Shown here one piece after another: positions 1-6,039 of a stretch of 8,092 nucleotides of DNA; within the stretch, counting starts at the first letter, position 1; each line of letters starts with the position of its first letter. Origin of the DNA: Mariprofundaceae bacterium. GTDB taxonomy: Bacteria > Pseudomonadota > Zetaproteobacteria > Mariprofundales > Mariprofundaceae. The notes under the pieces were generated by a model. It worked only from the letters and a program-made list of their open reading frames with translations, had not been told where the DNA came from and searched no databases. Both the position numbers and the translations under genes were made by a program. The stretch covers positions 1-8,092 of the forward strand of contig WFOJ01000164.1 of the NCBI GenBank assembly GCA_015488125.1, written 5' to 3'.

Positions 1-179
1 CCGTGTCTGCGCCGATTGAGAAGGGCCAAAAAATCGGCACCATTGAGGGCGTATTACAAATCAACGGCAAGCAGCGTGTAATTGCTACCATGCCCATGGT
101 CGCTGTTCGCGCTGTAAAAGAAGCCAGCTGGCTGGGTCGCCAATGGGATGAACTCCGCCTCTGGTGGCGAAAACAATAA
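1..179 (+). CDS. dacA: D-alanyl-D-alanine carboxypeptidase (PBP5/6 type), C-terminal end only
   Basis: Only the last 58 codons are in the window (frame beginning at base 3, stop TAA 177-179); the gene starts upstream. The visible part has the small beta-rich C-terminal domain typical of PBP5/PBP6 (a V-S-A-P-I-E-K-G-Q-K-I-G stretch followed by two more strands) and ends in a tryptophan-rich amphipathic helix (ASWLGRQWDELRLWWRKQ). In this family that helix anchors the enzyme to the outer face of the inner membrane. The family removes the terminal D-Ala from peptidoglycan pentapeptides. The catalytic SxxK, SxN and KTG motifs lie outside the window, so the call rests on the C-terminal domain, the tail and the D-amino acid aminotransferase gene 45 bases downstream, a common neighbour in gammaproteobacteria. 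PBP5 and PBP6 paralogues cannot be told apart here. Confidence 0.87.
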   Translation, partial: VSAPIEKGQKIGTIEGVLQINGKQRVIATMPMVAVRAVKEASWLGRQWDELRLWWRKQ

Positions 180-224
180 CAAACATAAGGCCGCTCGCTC
201 AAGATCCGCCTTTCAGGAGCCATG

Positions 225-1100
225 ATGAGCCATTCCAAAACATATGATAATGAACCCCTGACCGCCTGGGTGAATGGCCGTTTTGTGCCACTGCCGGAGG
301 CAACGGTGCATATTGAAGACAGGGGGTTTCAGTTTGCCGATGGCGTGTATGAAGTCATCGCTTGTGTCAATGGCCATTTTCTTGATCTGCAGGCGCATTT
401 AGAGCGACTGGAACGTTCCTGTGCGGCCATTCGCCTGGATATGCCCATGTCCCGAAGCGAGATGCAACAACTGGTCGAGGAAATTTATGCCCGCAATCCC
501 TTTCGGCGTGCCATGATTTATATTCAGATCACCCGTGGTGCAGGCCCTCGGGCGCATTATCCTGCCACTGGCATGCAGCCTACTGTGGTACTCACTTCCA
601 GGGCGCTACCGCAACCATCGTCAGAACGTCTGGCTGTGGGTTACACGGCCATCACTCGCCCGGATATTCGCTGGAAACATTGCGAGATCAAATCCATTGC
701 CCTGCTGGCCAGCATCATGGGCAAGCAGGAAGCGCATGACGCTGGTGTTGATGAAACGTTCTGGCTGGATGATGAAGGGCATGTACTCGAAGGTTGCTCC
801 ACTAATGCGTTTGCGGTGATTGATGGCAAGCTGGTAACGCACCCGCTGGATCATCAGGTACTTGGCGGCATCACCCGCGATCTGGTGTTACGCACGGCCC
901 GCAACCATCAGATCACCGTCGAGGAACGCCCCTGGCGGTTGCATGAAGCGGGATTGACAGAATGCATGCTCAGCAGCACCACCAATGCCGTGATGCCGGT
1001 GTGTCGTATTGATGGTCAGCCCATCGGCGATGGCAAACCAGGGCGTATAGCCCTGCAATTGCGGCAGATGGTAATCGCAGCGCTTGAGGCAGATGCATGA
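225..1100 (+). CDS. dat: D-amino acid aminotransferase (PLP fold type IV)
   Basis: Transfers the amino group of a D-amino acid such as D-Ala to a 2-oxo acid. Two adjacent ATGs exist (222 and 225). The Shine-Dalgarno AGGAG at 215-219 is 2 nt from the first and 5 nt from the second, so 225 is preferred (291 aa). Numbering from the ATG at 222, the PLP-binding lysine is K157 in E-I-K-S-I-A-L-L-A and the catalytic-loop glutamate is E190 in LEGCSTNAF. An R-x-H motif (R110, H112 in GPRAHYP) and Y43 in GVYEV match residues that bind the substrate carboxylate in Bacillus D-amino acid aminotransferase. This favours a D-amino acid enzyme over the related BCAT and aminodeoxychorismate lyase. Length is normal for the family. 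It lies 45 bases after the carboxypeptidase gene and its stop overlaps the next start (ATGA), so co-transcription is likely. Substrate range is inferred, not shown. Confidence 0.92.
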   Translation: MSHSKTYDNEPLTAWVNGRFVPLPEATVHIEDRGFQFADGVYEVIACVNGHFLDLQAHLERLERSCAAIRLDMPMSRSEMQQLVEEIYARNPFRRAMIYIQITRGAGPRAHYPATGMQPTVVLTSRALPQPSSERLAVGYTAITRPDIRWKHCEIKSIALLASIMGKQEAHDAGVDETFWLDDEGHVLEGCSTNAFAVIDGKLVTHPLDHQVLGGITRDLVLRTARNHQITVEERPWRLHEAGLTECMLSSTTNAVMPVCRIDGQPIGDGKPGRIALQLRQMVIAALEADA

Positions 1101-1741
1101 AGCCGCCTCGCGCAGTGTTGATGGATATGGATGGCACGCTGATTGATGCCTTTGCACCGATTATTTACGCCCTGAACAAGACGCTGGAAAGTTATGGCAA
1201 GGCTGCCATGAGTGATGAAGCGGTGATTCGTCATACCGGCAAAGGCGAATGCAGCATGATTTCATTGTTCGGTGAACACCGCGAGGAAGCGGCGCAACGC
1301 TTTCTTGCGTTTCACGATGAACGGCTGTTTGAAATCACGCCTTTGCCCGGTGCCGAGGCCTTGTTGCAGGGGCTGCGGCAGCAGGGCATTAAAACGGCGA
1401 TTGTCACCAGTAAATCACAGCAACGAGCTGATCAACAATTGCAACACTTAGGCTGGACAGGCTGGCTGGATGTGGTAATTGGCCTTGAGCCGGGACGCAG
1501 GCAAAAGCCGGATCCGCACACCGTGCAATTAGCCTGCGACAGGCTGCAACTTTCGGCTGCTGACTGCTGGATGATCGGCGATGGCACAGCCGATATGAAA
1601 GCCGCGCAGCGCGCTGGTGTGCCCGTTCGCATTGGCATCAGCAACAGCTTTAGTGAAGCTGAACTGCGGGATGCTGGCGCCACCCACTGTTTTGCAACAC
1701 TGAACAAGGCATGGTTATGGCTGACAACAAGGATACATTGA
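1097..1741 (+). CDS. HAD-superfamily hydrolase, phosphoglycolate phosphatase-like
   Basis: A 214-aa HAD phosphatase with all four motifs: motif I DMDGT (nucleophile D10, acid/base D12), motif II IVTSK (T104), motif III K137 in QKPDPH, and motif IV GDGTADM (D162, D166). About 60 residues between motif I and the start of the core (roughly 18-80) are predicted helical, as in a C1-type cap of the Gph/beta-phosphoglucomutase branch. The start ATG overlaps the dat stop in ATGA, with GAGG at 1086-1089 and 7-nt spacing, which points to translational coupling. The last residues are encoded in the region overlapping hslO. The motifs do not identify the substrate. Phosphoglycolate phosphatase, another sugar phosphatase or a nucleotidase are all possible, and Gph is only the nearest resemblance. 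Confidence 0.9.
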   Translation: MKPPRAVLMDMDGTLIDAFAPIIYALNKTLESYGKAAMSDEAVIRHTGKGECSMISLFGEHREEAAQRFLAFHDERLFEITPLPGAEALLQGLRQQGIKTAIVTSKSQQRADQQLQHLGWTGWLDVVIGLEPGRRQKPDPHTVQLACDRLQLSAADCWMIGDGTADMKAAQRAGVPVRIGISNSFSEAELRDAGATHCFATLNKAWLWLTTRIH

Positions 1742-2550
1742 TTCGTTTTATGCTACCGACGCTGCATGTCCGGGGTTGCATGATCCGGGCTGCACATTTG
1801 CGCCATCAGGGTGCGGCCATTCATGGCCTTGGCGATGAGGTAGCCGAACTGTTTGCGCAAATGATGGCAGGCGCTGTGTTGATGCTGAGCATGAGCAAAG
1901 GCGGTATTCGGCAGGTATTGCAACTGGATGCCATGAATGAGGCAGCGCCGGTGCAGCGCATGTTAAGCGAAGTGCAAAGCGGTCATGTGCGTGGCTATGT
2001 AAGCTGGCAGGAAGCGCATAACAGCATGCGCTCAGGCACAGATCGTGAGCTGGCAAGCTGGATGGGTTCCCCTCTGCGCGTGTCTGTGGTGCGGGATTTT
2101 GGGCGTGGCGAGCCGTATGTCTCAACGATTGAATCCAACGCCGATTATATGGCCGATCATCTGACCCATTTTACTGCGCAATCCATCCAGACTCGCGCGG
2201 ATTTTGTGCTTCGCGGTGAAGTTGGCCTCATGCTGGAAGCCATGCCCGGCTGCCAGGATGTACACTGGCACGATGCGGTAGCCGCCCTGGCTGCCATTAG
2301 CAACGACACCATTGATGCTTTACAGGAATCATCACTACAAAGCTGTTTTGCCGCGCAACACATCCGCATTGTCGGTCGCGATGACTGGCGCTGGCACTGC
2401 CATTGCCAGCCCGAGCGCATGACCCAGGCCATTGCCCGCTTGCCGCATGAGCAATTACAGGGCCTGATGGATGACCATGGAAACATCTCCGTCAACTGCC
2501 AGTACTGCCGCAAAACCTACACCGTTCCCTTGCCCGCCGGAGCGACATAA
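1717..2550 (+). CDS. hslO: Hsp33 redox-regulated molecular chaperone
   Basis: A cytosolic holdase that is inactive when its four cysteines bind zinc and becomes active on oxidation, protecting unfolding proteins during oxidative stress. The C-terminal zinc-binding redox switch is intact: CHC (C230, C232) and CQYC (C263, C266), counted from the upstream ATG at 1711. The N-terminal domain shows the usual family pattern (VRGCMIRAAHL near residues 20-30, LMLSMSKGG near 57-65, LRGEVGLMLEAMPGC near 167-181). Two in-frame ATGs exist. AAGG at 1706-1709 is 7 nt from 1717 but only 1 nt from 1711, so 1717 is preferred, giving 277 aa. It overlaps the 3' end of the HAD gene by 25 bases in another frame and is the last gene of this plus-strand run. 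The 161-bp foldback element lies 28 bases after its stop. Confidence 0.95.
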   Translation: MADNKDTLIRFMLPTLHVRGCMIRAAHLRHQGAAIHGLGDEVAELFAQMMAGAVLMLSMSKGGIRQVLQLDAMNEAAPVQRMLSEVQSGHVRGYVSWQEAHNSMRSGTDRELASWMGSPLRVSVVRDFGRGEPYVSTIESNADYMADHLTHFTAQSIQTRADFVLRGEVGLMLEAMPGCQDVHWHDAVAALAAISNDTIDALQESSLQSCFAAQHIRIVGRDDWRWHCHCQPERMTQAIARLPHEQLQGLMDDHGNISVNCQYCRKTYTVPLPAGAT

Positions 2551-2578
2551 GCACCGCCATGCGCCCAGTGATACGCTG

Positions 2579-2739
2579 GGAGTCTGTCGGACTTTGGCAA
2601 TCGTCACGAGAAATAGCGGGATTGAGTCAAATATACGACCTGTTGGCGGTAAGTAGTAGCGCTATTTAACAAAAACAGGGCGAATATTTGGCCAATAGCC
2701 GCTTTTTCGCAGTAGATTGATCAAAGTCCGACAGACTCC
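2579..2739. mobile_element. 161-bp foldback MITE-like element with 18-bp perfect terminal inverted repeats
   Basis: The ends are exact inverted repeats: GGAGTCTGTCGGACTTTG at 2579-2596 and its reverse complement at 2722-2739. Aligned by eye without gaps, the symmetry continues inward. The arms 2579-2644 and 2674-2739 are both 66 bp and match at about 47 of 66 positions, including a block AAATAT and CCTGTT near the inner ends; about 29 bp separate them. The element could therefore fold into one long imperfect hairpin. There is no transposase gene or sizeable ORF inside. CTGG (2576-2579) and CTAG (2739-2742) sit at the edges. They could be a target duplication of the palindrome CTAG with one change, in which case the element proper would be 2580-2738. 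The size, the long inverted ends and the lack of coding fit a non-autonomous (MITE) derivative of an insertion sequence. The parent IS family is not assigned. Confidence 0.82.
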
Positions 2740-2900
2740 TAGTTTCCTCATATGACACCTGACCTGTGCTTATGGCATTCGCACGAAGACTGTTGCCGTG
2801 AACGTATCGGGGTTAGATGCATCTTGCCTTTGCTGTTGCTGATCATCATGCTTGGGGCGGGGCTTGTGACACCGGAGAGGGATGTTAGCAGAGGAACGGT
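2740..2900. other. Non-coding leader between the foldback element and the WYL regulator gene
   Basis: With the element at 2579-2739 this makes up the 350-base gap between hslO and the WYL gene. It should hold the promoter of the WYL/HIRAN pair if they are not read through from hslO. I see no convincing -35/-10 pair; TTGCCT (2824-2829) with CATGCT 17 bases on is weak. A 10-bp perfect palindrome, AGATGCATCT at 2815-2824, is a possible but unproven operator. The Shine-Dalgarno AGGA (2892-2895), 5 nt before the ATG at 2901, ends the region. An open frame beginning at 2752 runs through here but then overlaps most of the WYL gene start region in another frame, so it is not called. Confidence 0.4.
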
Positions 2901-3836
2901 ATGGCCAAAGAGGATAAAACCCGTCAACTTCACCGAATACTGGCATCGTGCCGCACAGCGGTTAGTCGGCAGACGTTGCTGGATCGGCTTGAATGCTCGG
3001 GCAGTACACTGGATCGCTGCATCAGCGAACTGCGCGATCAGGGCGCGCATATTATTTGCCGGACGGGTCAGGGCTATTATTATCACCCTGACAAGTGCTT
3101 TCATCTTCCCGGCCTGTGGCTGGATCAACAAGAGTTTTTCGGCCTGGTGGCCATGCAACGTATTCTTGATCAGCAAGCGCCTGAGGCGGTATTGCAACAA
3201 CTGCTGGAGCCGCTGGAGCAAACGCTGCACCGTCGCTTACCTGATCAGGTCAGGGAACTGCACCGCATCCATCTGCGCGGTATTCAGACGCGTTTTCGTG
3301 AACTGCCGTGGTTTGATCTGATCGTGCAGGCGGTGCTAAAGCGTAAGCGACTGGCGCTGTGTTATGATGCCCGCAGCAATGGCCAGCACAGCCAGCGCGA
3401 GGTGTCGCCCCATCAATTGATTCACTATCGGGATAACTGGTATCTCGATGTCTTCTGTCATTTGCGTCAGCAGCCACGCACGCTGGCGCTGGATCGCATC
3501 ACCTGGGCCAAAATCCTGCCGCAAACCGCCAGCGGCGAACGGATTCCCGATCACGAGCGTGGCTATGGCATTTTCGGCGGCAGAGCGGATAAAACAGCCG
3601 TGCTGCGCTTTACCCCGGCGCGTGCGCGCTGGATTGCCGATGAAATCTGGCATCAGCGGCAGCAACGACACATGCTGGATGACGGTAGCTGCGAGCTGCA
3701 TATTCCCTACGGCAACCCGACAGAACTGATCCTCGATATTTGCCGTTATGGCCCGGACGTGGAGGTGCTGGCACCGACTGATTTGCGTCAGCAGGTGGCT
3801 GAACGTTTGCGGCAGGCTGCCGCCCGTTACACATGA
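2901..3836 (+). CDS. WYL-domain transcriptional regulator (HTH-WYL-WCX)
   Basis: A 311-aa protein with the layout of YafY/PafB-type regulators. Residues 5-60 form a winged-helix HTH (RQLHRILASCRTAVSRQTLL, then ISELRDQGAHI and a wing ending GQGYYY). A WYL domain spans about 135-205, with the signature W180-Y181-L182 in NWYLDVFCH and the following L-A-L-D-R-I. A C-terminal WCX-like extension covers about 230-307 (AVLRFTPARARWIADE to VEVLAPTDLRQQVAERL). WYL domains bind ligands, in several cases nucleic acid or nucleotides, and many members control DNA-damage or defence genes. The start ATG has AGGA 5 nt upstream. The HIRAN gene follows after 60 bases on the same strand and is the likely partner and perhaps target. 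The ligand and operator are unknown. Confidence 0.9.
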   Translation: MAKEDKTRQLHRILASCRTAVSRQTLLDRLECSGSTLDRCISELRDQGAHIICRTGQGYYYHPDKCFHLPGLWLDQQEFFGLVAMQRILDQQAPEAVLQQLLEPLEQTLHRRLPDQVRELHRIHLRGIQTRFRELPWFDLIVQAVLKRKRLALCYDARSNGQHSQREVSPHQLIHYRDNWYLDVFCHLRQQPRTLALDRITWAKILPQTASGERIPDHERGYGIFGGRADKTAVLRFTPARARWIADEIWHQRQQRHMLDDGSCELHIPYGNPTELILDICRYGPDVEVLAPTDLRQQVAERLRQAAARYT

Positions 3837-3883
3837 CCCCACGTTTTGGGGAAGGCATCGTTTAGCGTTCGTTCATCAATGGC

Positions 3884-3891
3884 AAAGGAGG
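3884..3891 (+). promoter_or_regulatory. Strong Shine-Dalgarno that fixes the HIRAN gene start
   Basis: AAAGGAGG lies 5 nt before the ATG at 3897. It settles the start against the in-frame ATG at 3879 and TTG at 3846. With the 3897 start the protein begins directly with a Tat signal peptide. Confidence 0.75.
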
Positions 3892-3896
3892 CAGCC

Positions 3897-4304
3897 ATGA
3901 ACATGCCGCAACTTCATCGCAGAGCATTGCTCAAAGCCATTCCCGGCGGTCTTGCCGCTTTGCTGCTGCCACTGCCAGCTACAGCAGCCCCGCGTCGAAC
4001 CATCGTGTTGCAGCAATCTCCGCTCGCCGGTTTTCAGTTCTATCGCGGCGAACAACTCTTCCCCCGCCTGCGCATCGGCATGCCGCTGCAACTGGTGCGC
4101 GAAGTACACAACCGCTACGACCCCCGCGCCGTCGCCGTCCATGCCTTGGGTGAAAAAATCGGCTTCGTTCCCCGTGCCGACAACGCCGCCATCTCACAAA
4201 TGCTGGATCGCGGCGAACACCTCTCTGCCCGTATCATCGAACTGCAAACCACCGGCAACCCTTGGCAGCGGGTGAAGTTTGAGGTGGTGATTAATCGCCT
4301 TTAG
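3897..4304 (+). CDS. HIRAN-domain protein with predicted Tat signal peptide
   Basis: A 135-aa protein. Residues 1-30 look like a twin-arginine signal: HRRALLKA with R8-R9, a hydrophobic stretch (about 15-27), and an A-T-A cleavage site at 28-30. The mature part is essentially one HIRAN domain (about 36-115): S-P-L-A-G-F-Q-F-Y, then G-M-P-L-Q-L-V-R-E-V-H-N-R-Y-D-P-R-A-V-A-V, then IGFVPRADNAAISQMLDRGE. These match the family's conserved REPxNxYDxxAI and IGYxPR segments. HIRAN is known from SNF2/HLTF-type proteins, where it binds DNA ends, but stand-alone bacterial versions also exist with unknown roles. A folded, exported HIRAN domain would act in the periplasm, which does not fit a DNA repair role inside the cell. 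It follows the WYL regulator by 60 bases. Its codons look richer in C-ending choices than those of its neighbour, which is a weak observation made by eye. Confidence 0.85.
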   Translation: MNMPQLHRRALLKAIPGGLAALLLPLPATAAPRRTIVLQQSPLAGFQFYRGEQLFPRLRIGMPLQLVREVHNRYDPRAVAVHALGEKIGFVPRADNAAISQMLDRGEHLSARIIELQTTGNPWQRVKFEVVINRL

Positions 4305-4346
4305 TGCACTGGCAATTGATGGGAGCCGGGCATGTCAAATTGATCA

Positions 4347-4679
4347 TCAGGCAGAAGCTTGTTTTTTCTGTTTTCGGCTGATGTCAATTAGCTCGGCCAT
4401 GATGTGCTTGCGGATTTCTGCCTTGTCATTGGCGCTCAGGTCGTAGCGTTCGGCAAGAACGGCATAATCATCAGCGGAGAGAGAAAGAGTCAAGCGGGGA
4501 CGCTTAGGTGGAGTGTAGCCAAGCCCAAGCAACTTGCGAATTTCGCTTGAAGGTGTCAGTCCATCGTGTACAGCTAGCATCTGGATGTGGCGCGTCACTT
4601 CCTGCTCCAACTCAAACGCCAGCTGGGTAGCGCGAATAGCCTTGCGCTCCTGCTCCCAACGCGGGTTATTGGCAGGCAT
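4347..4679 (-). CDS. Small protein with two ribbon-helix-helix-like units, last gene of the PspA-like module
   Basis: A 110-aa charged, soluble protein; I do not recognise a named family. Start: the DUF2491 stop TGA (4681-4679) shares a base with an ATG at 4679-4677 (TGATG), typical of translational coupling, so this is preferred over the upstream in-frame GTG at 4697. It appears to contain two similar units: about residues 17-53 (TQLAFELEQEVTRHIQMLAV to SSEIRKLLGL) and 62-97 (RLTLSLSADDYAVLAERY to KAEIRKHIMAEL). Each has a short beta-like strand, a helix, a turn with a small or polar residue, and a second helix carrying EIRK (46-49 and 88-91). That order resembles a ribbon-helix-helix DNA-binding fold, so it may regulate the operon, but the similarity is judged by eye. 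The C-terminus is lysine-rich. Confidence 0.78.
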   Translation of the reverse strand: MPANNPRWEQERKAIRATQLAFELEQEVTRHIQMLAVHDGLTPSSEIRKLLGLGYTPPKRPRLTLSLSADDYAVLAERYDLSANDKAEIRKHIMAELIDISRKQKKQASA

Positions 4680-5320
4680 CAGTTCTTGCCTGGCCACATT
4701 TCTTCGAGCGCTTCCATGTCGTGATAAACAGTCAGACTCAGTTCCAGTTCGCCGGAGCCATAGACCTCGATTTCCAATGCGTATTTATCATCGCTGTCCA
4801 CCAGGGTGTAGGAGGTGAACGGCTCGGTACGCTTCATTTCCTCGTTGCTGAGCGAGCGCGCATCGCCAGCAAGAAACATGCCGGTGACTTGATCATCGGT
4901 TTTGGTGTAATTGTCGGCTAACCACTCTTCCATACCTGCCGGTTTTTTACGCAGGTGAATGGTAGTGCCAGCTCGCGCCTTGATAATCGCATCCAGCTTG
5001 TCCTGACTGAGTACTTTGCGCACGTCGTTGCGGGCAACTTTTTTGCTGAAGGCCAGGTATTCCTCGCCGTCTTCCTCCTCCACCATAAGAAATATGGTCG
5101 TGCCGGTACGATCTTTGAGGATCAGCTCCGGATAACACATATTGCCATAGATATAGGTGTTGACATGGGTGATCTCGAACGTCTTACCGCTAAGTTCGGA
5201 CTGCTCGAGAAAACCCAGCTTGATGATGTCCCCGGTACGCAGATCTCGGGGATGATCAAGTTGAACCGGCGGCAGCTCTCTTGCGCCACCGCCAAACATG
5301 CGGGAGAAAAAACCAGCCAT
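4679..5320 (-). CDS. yjfK: DUF2491 family protein (YjfK-like)
   Basis: A 213-aa protein of the DUF2491 family, the E. coli YjfK type. Its biochemical role is not established. Order and content match E. coli yjfI-yjfJ-yjfK. The N-terminus (MAGFFSRMFGGGARELPP) is short, hydrophobic and amphipathic, followed by a mainly beta region (about 28-90: GDIIKLGFLE, FEITHVNTYIYGN, PELILKDRTGTTIFLMVEEEDGEEYLAF), a helix near 95-115, and a C-terminal beta segment ending in DMEALEEMWPGKN. There is no signal peptide and no long membrane segment, so it is probably cytoplasmic or peripherally membrane-bound. Only 3 bases separate its ATG from the PspA-family stop, and it overlaps the next gene by 1 base, so all four are likely co-translated. 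No strong Shine-Dalgarno is seen, in keeping with coupling. Confidence 0.85.
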   Translation of the reverse strand: MAGFFSRMFGGGARELPPVQLDHPRDLRTGDIIKLGFLEQSELSGKTFEITHVNTYIYGNMCYPELILKDRTGTTIFLMVEEEDGEEYLAFSKKVARNDVRKVLSQDKLDAIIKARAGTTIHLRKKPAGMEEWLADNYTKTDDQVTGMFLAGDARSLSNEEMKRTEPFTSYTLVDSDDKYALEIEVYGSGELELSLTVYHDMEALEEMWPGKN

Positions 5321-5323
5321 GGC

Positions 5324-6019
5324 TTAATCTGCTTTTTTAGCTCTGAGTCTGGCCAGCACGTCCTGTGCCTGCTTGTTGCTATTGCTAACGATGCCAGCAG
5401 CCTCCAGCTTCGCTTGCAGGTTTTCGCCTTCAAGTTCGCCCTTGAGCAGCTCGCCGGCAGCCAGCCTGTCGTCCAGATCCTGCTGACGCTGTCTGATGCG
5501 ATCCAATGACTCCTTGGCAGACAGTAACCTTGAGCCGCTGCTGGCATAGTTGTTGTTAATCGCTGTAGTCGCTCGCTGCACGCTCTCGGTCGTTTTGACC
5601 ATTACCAGCTGACGCTTCATATCGGTCAGTGTCTTGCCGGTTTTTTTGATCATACCCTTAAGGCGTTCAACATGTGCGGCAAAGCTCTTGCGGGCGCGTT
5701 CCTGCTCGTCCAGTTCGGACTGAAGTTCGACGATTTTTTCGGCAATTTCCATCGCCAGGTTCTCGTTACCCTTCTCTAGCGCCTGCGCGGCAAAACCTTC
5801 ATGGCGTTCCACTTCGGCCTTGAGCGATTCAATCCTGCGGGCGGCCTGCATCTCTTTGGCCATGACCTCGGTCAGATCACCTTTGGCCTGATTCAGCTTG
5901 TCTTCAGCATCTCTGATTTCCTGTTCGAAAATGCGTACGCTGTTGTTATCCACAATCGCTTCGCCGATTTCCCGTGCGCCGCCACGAATGGCGGTAAAGA
6001 TTTTTTCCAGAATAGACAT
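5324..6019 (-). CDS. yjfJ: PspA/IM30 family protein (YjfJ-like)
   Basis: A 231-aa PspA/IM30 (Vipp1-related) protein. The first helix, MSILEKIFTAIRGGAREIGEAI, is the amphipathic membrane-binding segment. From about residue 26 to 190 it is an almost unbroken, heptad-rich charged coiled coil (FEQEIRDAEDKLNQAKGDL, RRIESLKAEVERHE, AEKIVELQSELDEQERARK and so on), as in ESCRT-III-like members. The C-terminal 40 residues are also helical. Length fits the family (about 220-230 aa). Such proteins assemble on the inner face of the cytoplasmic membrane and help preserve it under stress. AAGGAG lies 9 nt before the ATG at 6019, and the DUF2170 stop is 20 bases upstream. Neighbours of the E. coli YjfI and YjfK type make YjfJ a closer match than classical PspA; no pspF, pspB or pspC is seen in the window. 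Confidence 0.93.
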   Translation of the reverse strand: MSILEKIFTAIRGGAREIGEAIVDNNSVRIFEQEIRDAEDKLNQAKGDLTEVMAKEMQAARRIESLKAEVERHEGFAAQALEKGNENLAMEIAEKIVELQSELDEQERARKSFAAHVERLKGMIKKTGKTLTDMKRQLVMVKTTESVQRATTAINNNYASSGSRLLSAKESLDRIRQRQQDLDDRLAAGELLKGELEGENLQAKLEAAGIVSNSNKQAQDVLARLRAKKAD

Positions 6020-6039
6020 ATCAGTTCACTCCTTGCGCT

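Noticed and set aside
2392..2406. Near-perfect sigma-54-like promoter (TGGCAC, 5 bases, TTGC; GG and GC ten bases apart) on the plus strand, also an inverted repeat CTGGCA/TGCCAG.
   Set aside because: It lies inside hslO and encodes the invariant W-H-C-H-C zinc motif, so the codons largely force the sequence; no gene start follows within a normal distance.
2564..2580. Small hairpin CCCAG-7-CTGGG after hslO as a possible terminator.
   Set aside because: Stem of only 5 bp and no run of T after it; it also overlaps the left edge of the foldback element.
2815..2824. AGATGCATCT palindrome upstream of the WYL gene as its operator.
   Set aside because: Only 10 bp with no second copy seen nearby; kept as a mention in the leader entry and not as a separate site.
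2752..3321. 189-codon open frame on the plus strand with a hydrophobic stretch near its start.
   Set aside because: It overlaps the well-supported WYL gene in another frame, has no good ribosome binding site, and its later part has cysteine- and tryptophan-rich composition typical of a shadow frame.
3837..3851. Hairpin CCCCA-CGTTT-TGGGG just after the WYL stop.
   Set aside because: Five base pairs with no following T-run, in a 60-base gap within a likely operon; too weak to call a terminator.
4305..4346. Expected bidirectional terminator between the convergent HIRAN and small-protein genes, with ATTGAT repeated twice.
   Set aside because: No GC-rich stem with T-run on either strand; the short repeat is within chance expectation.
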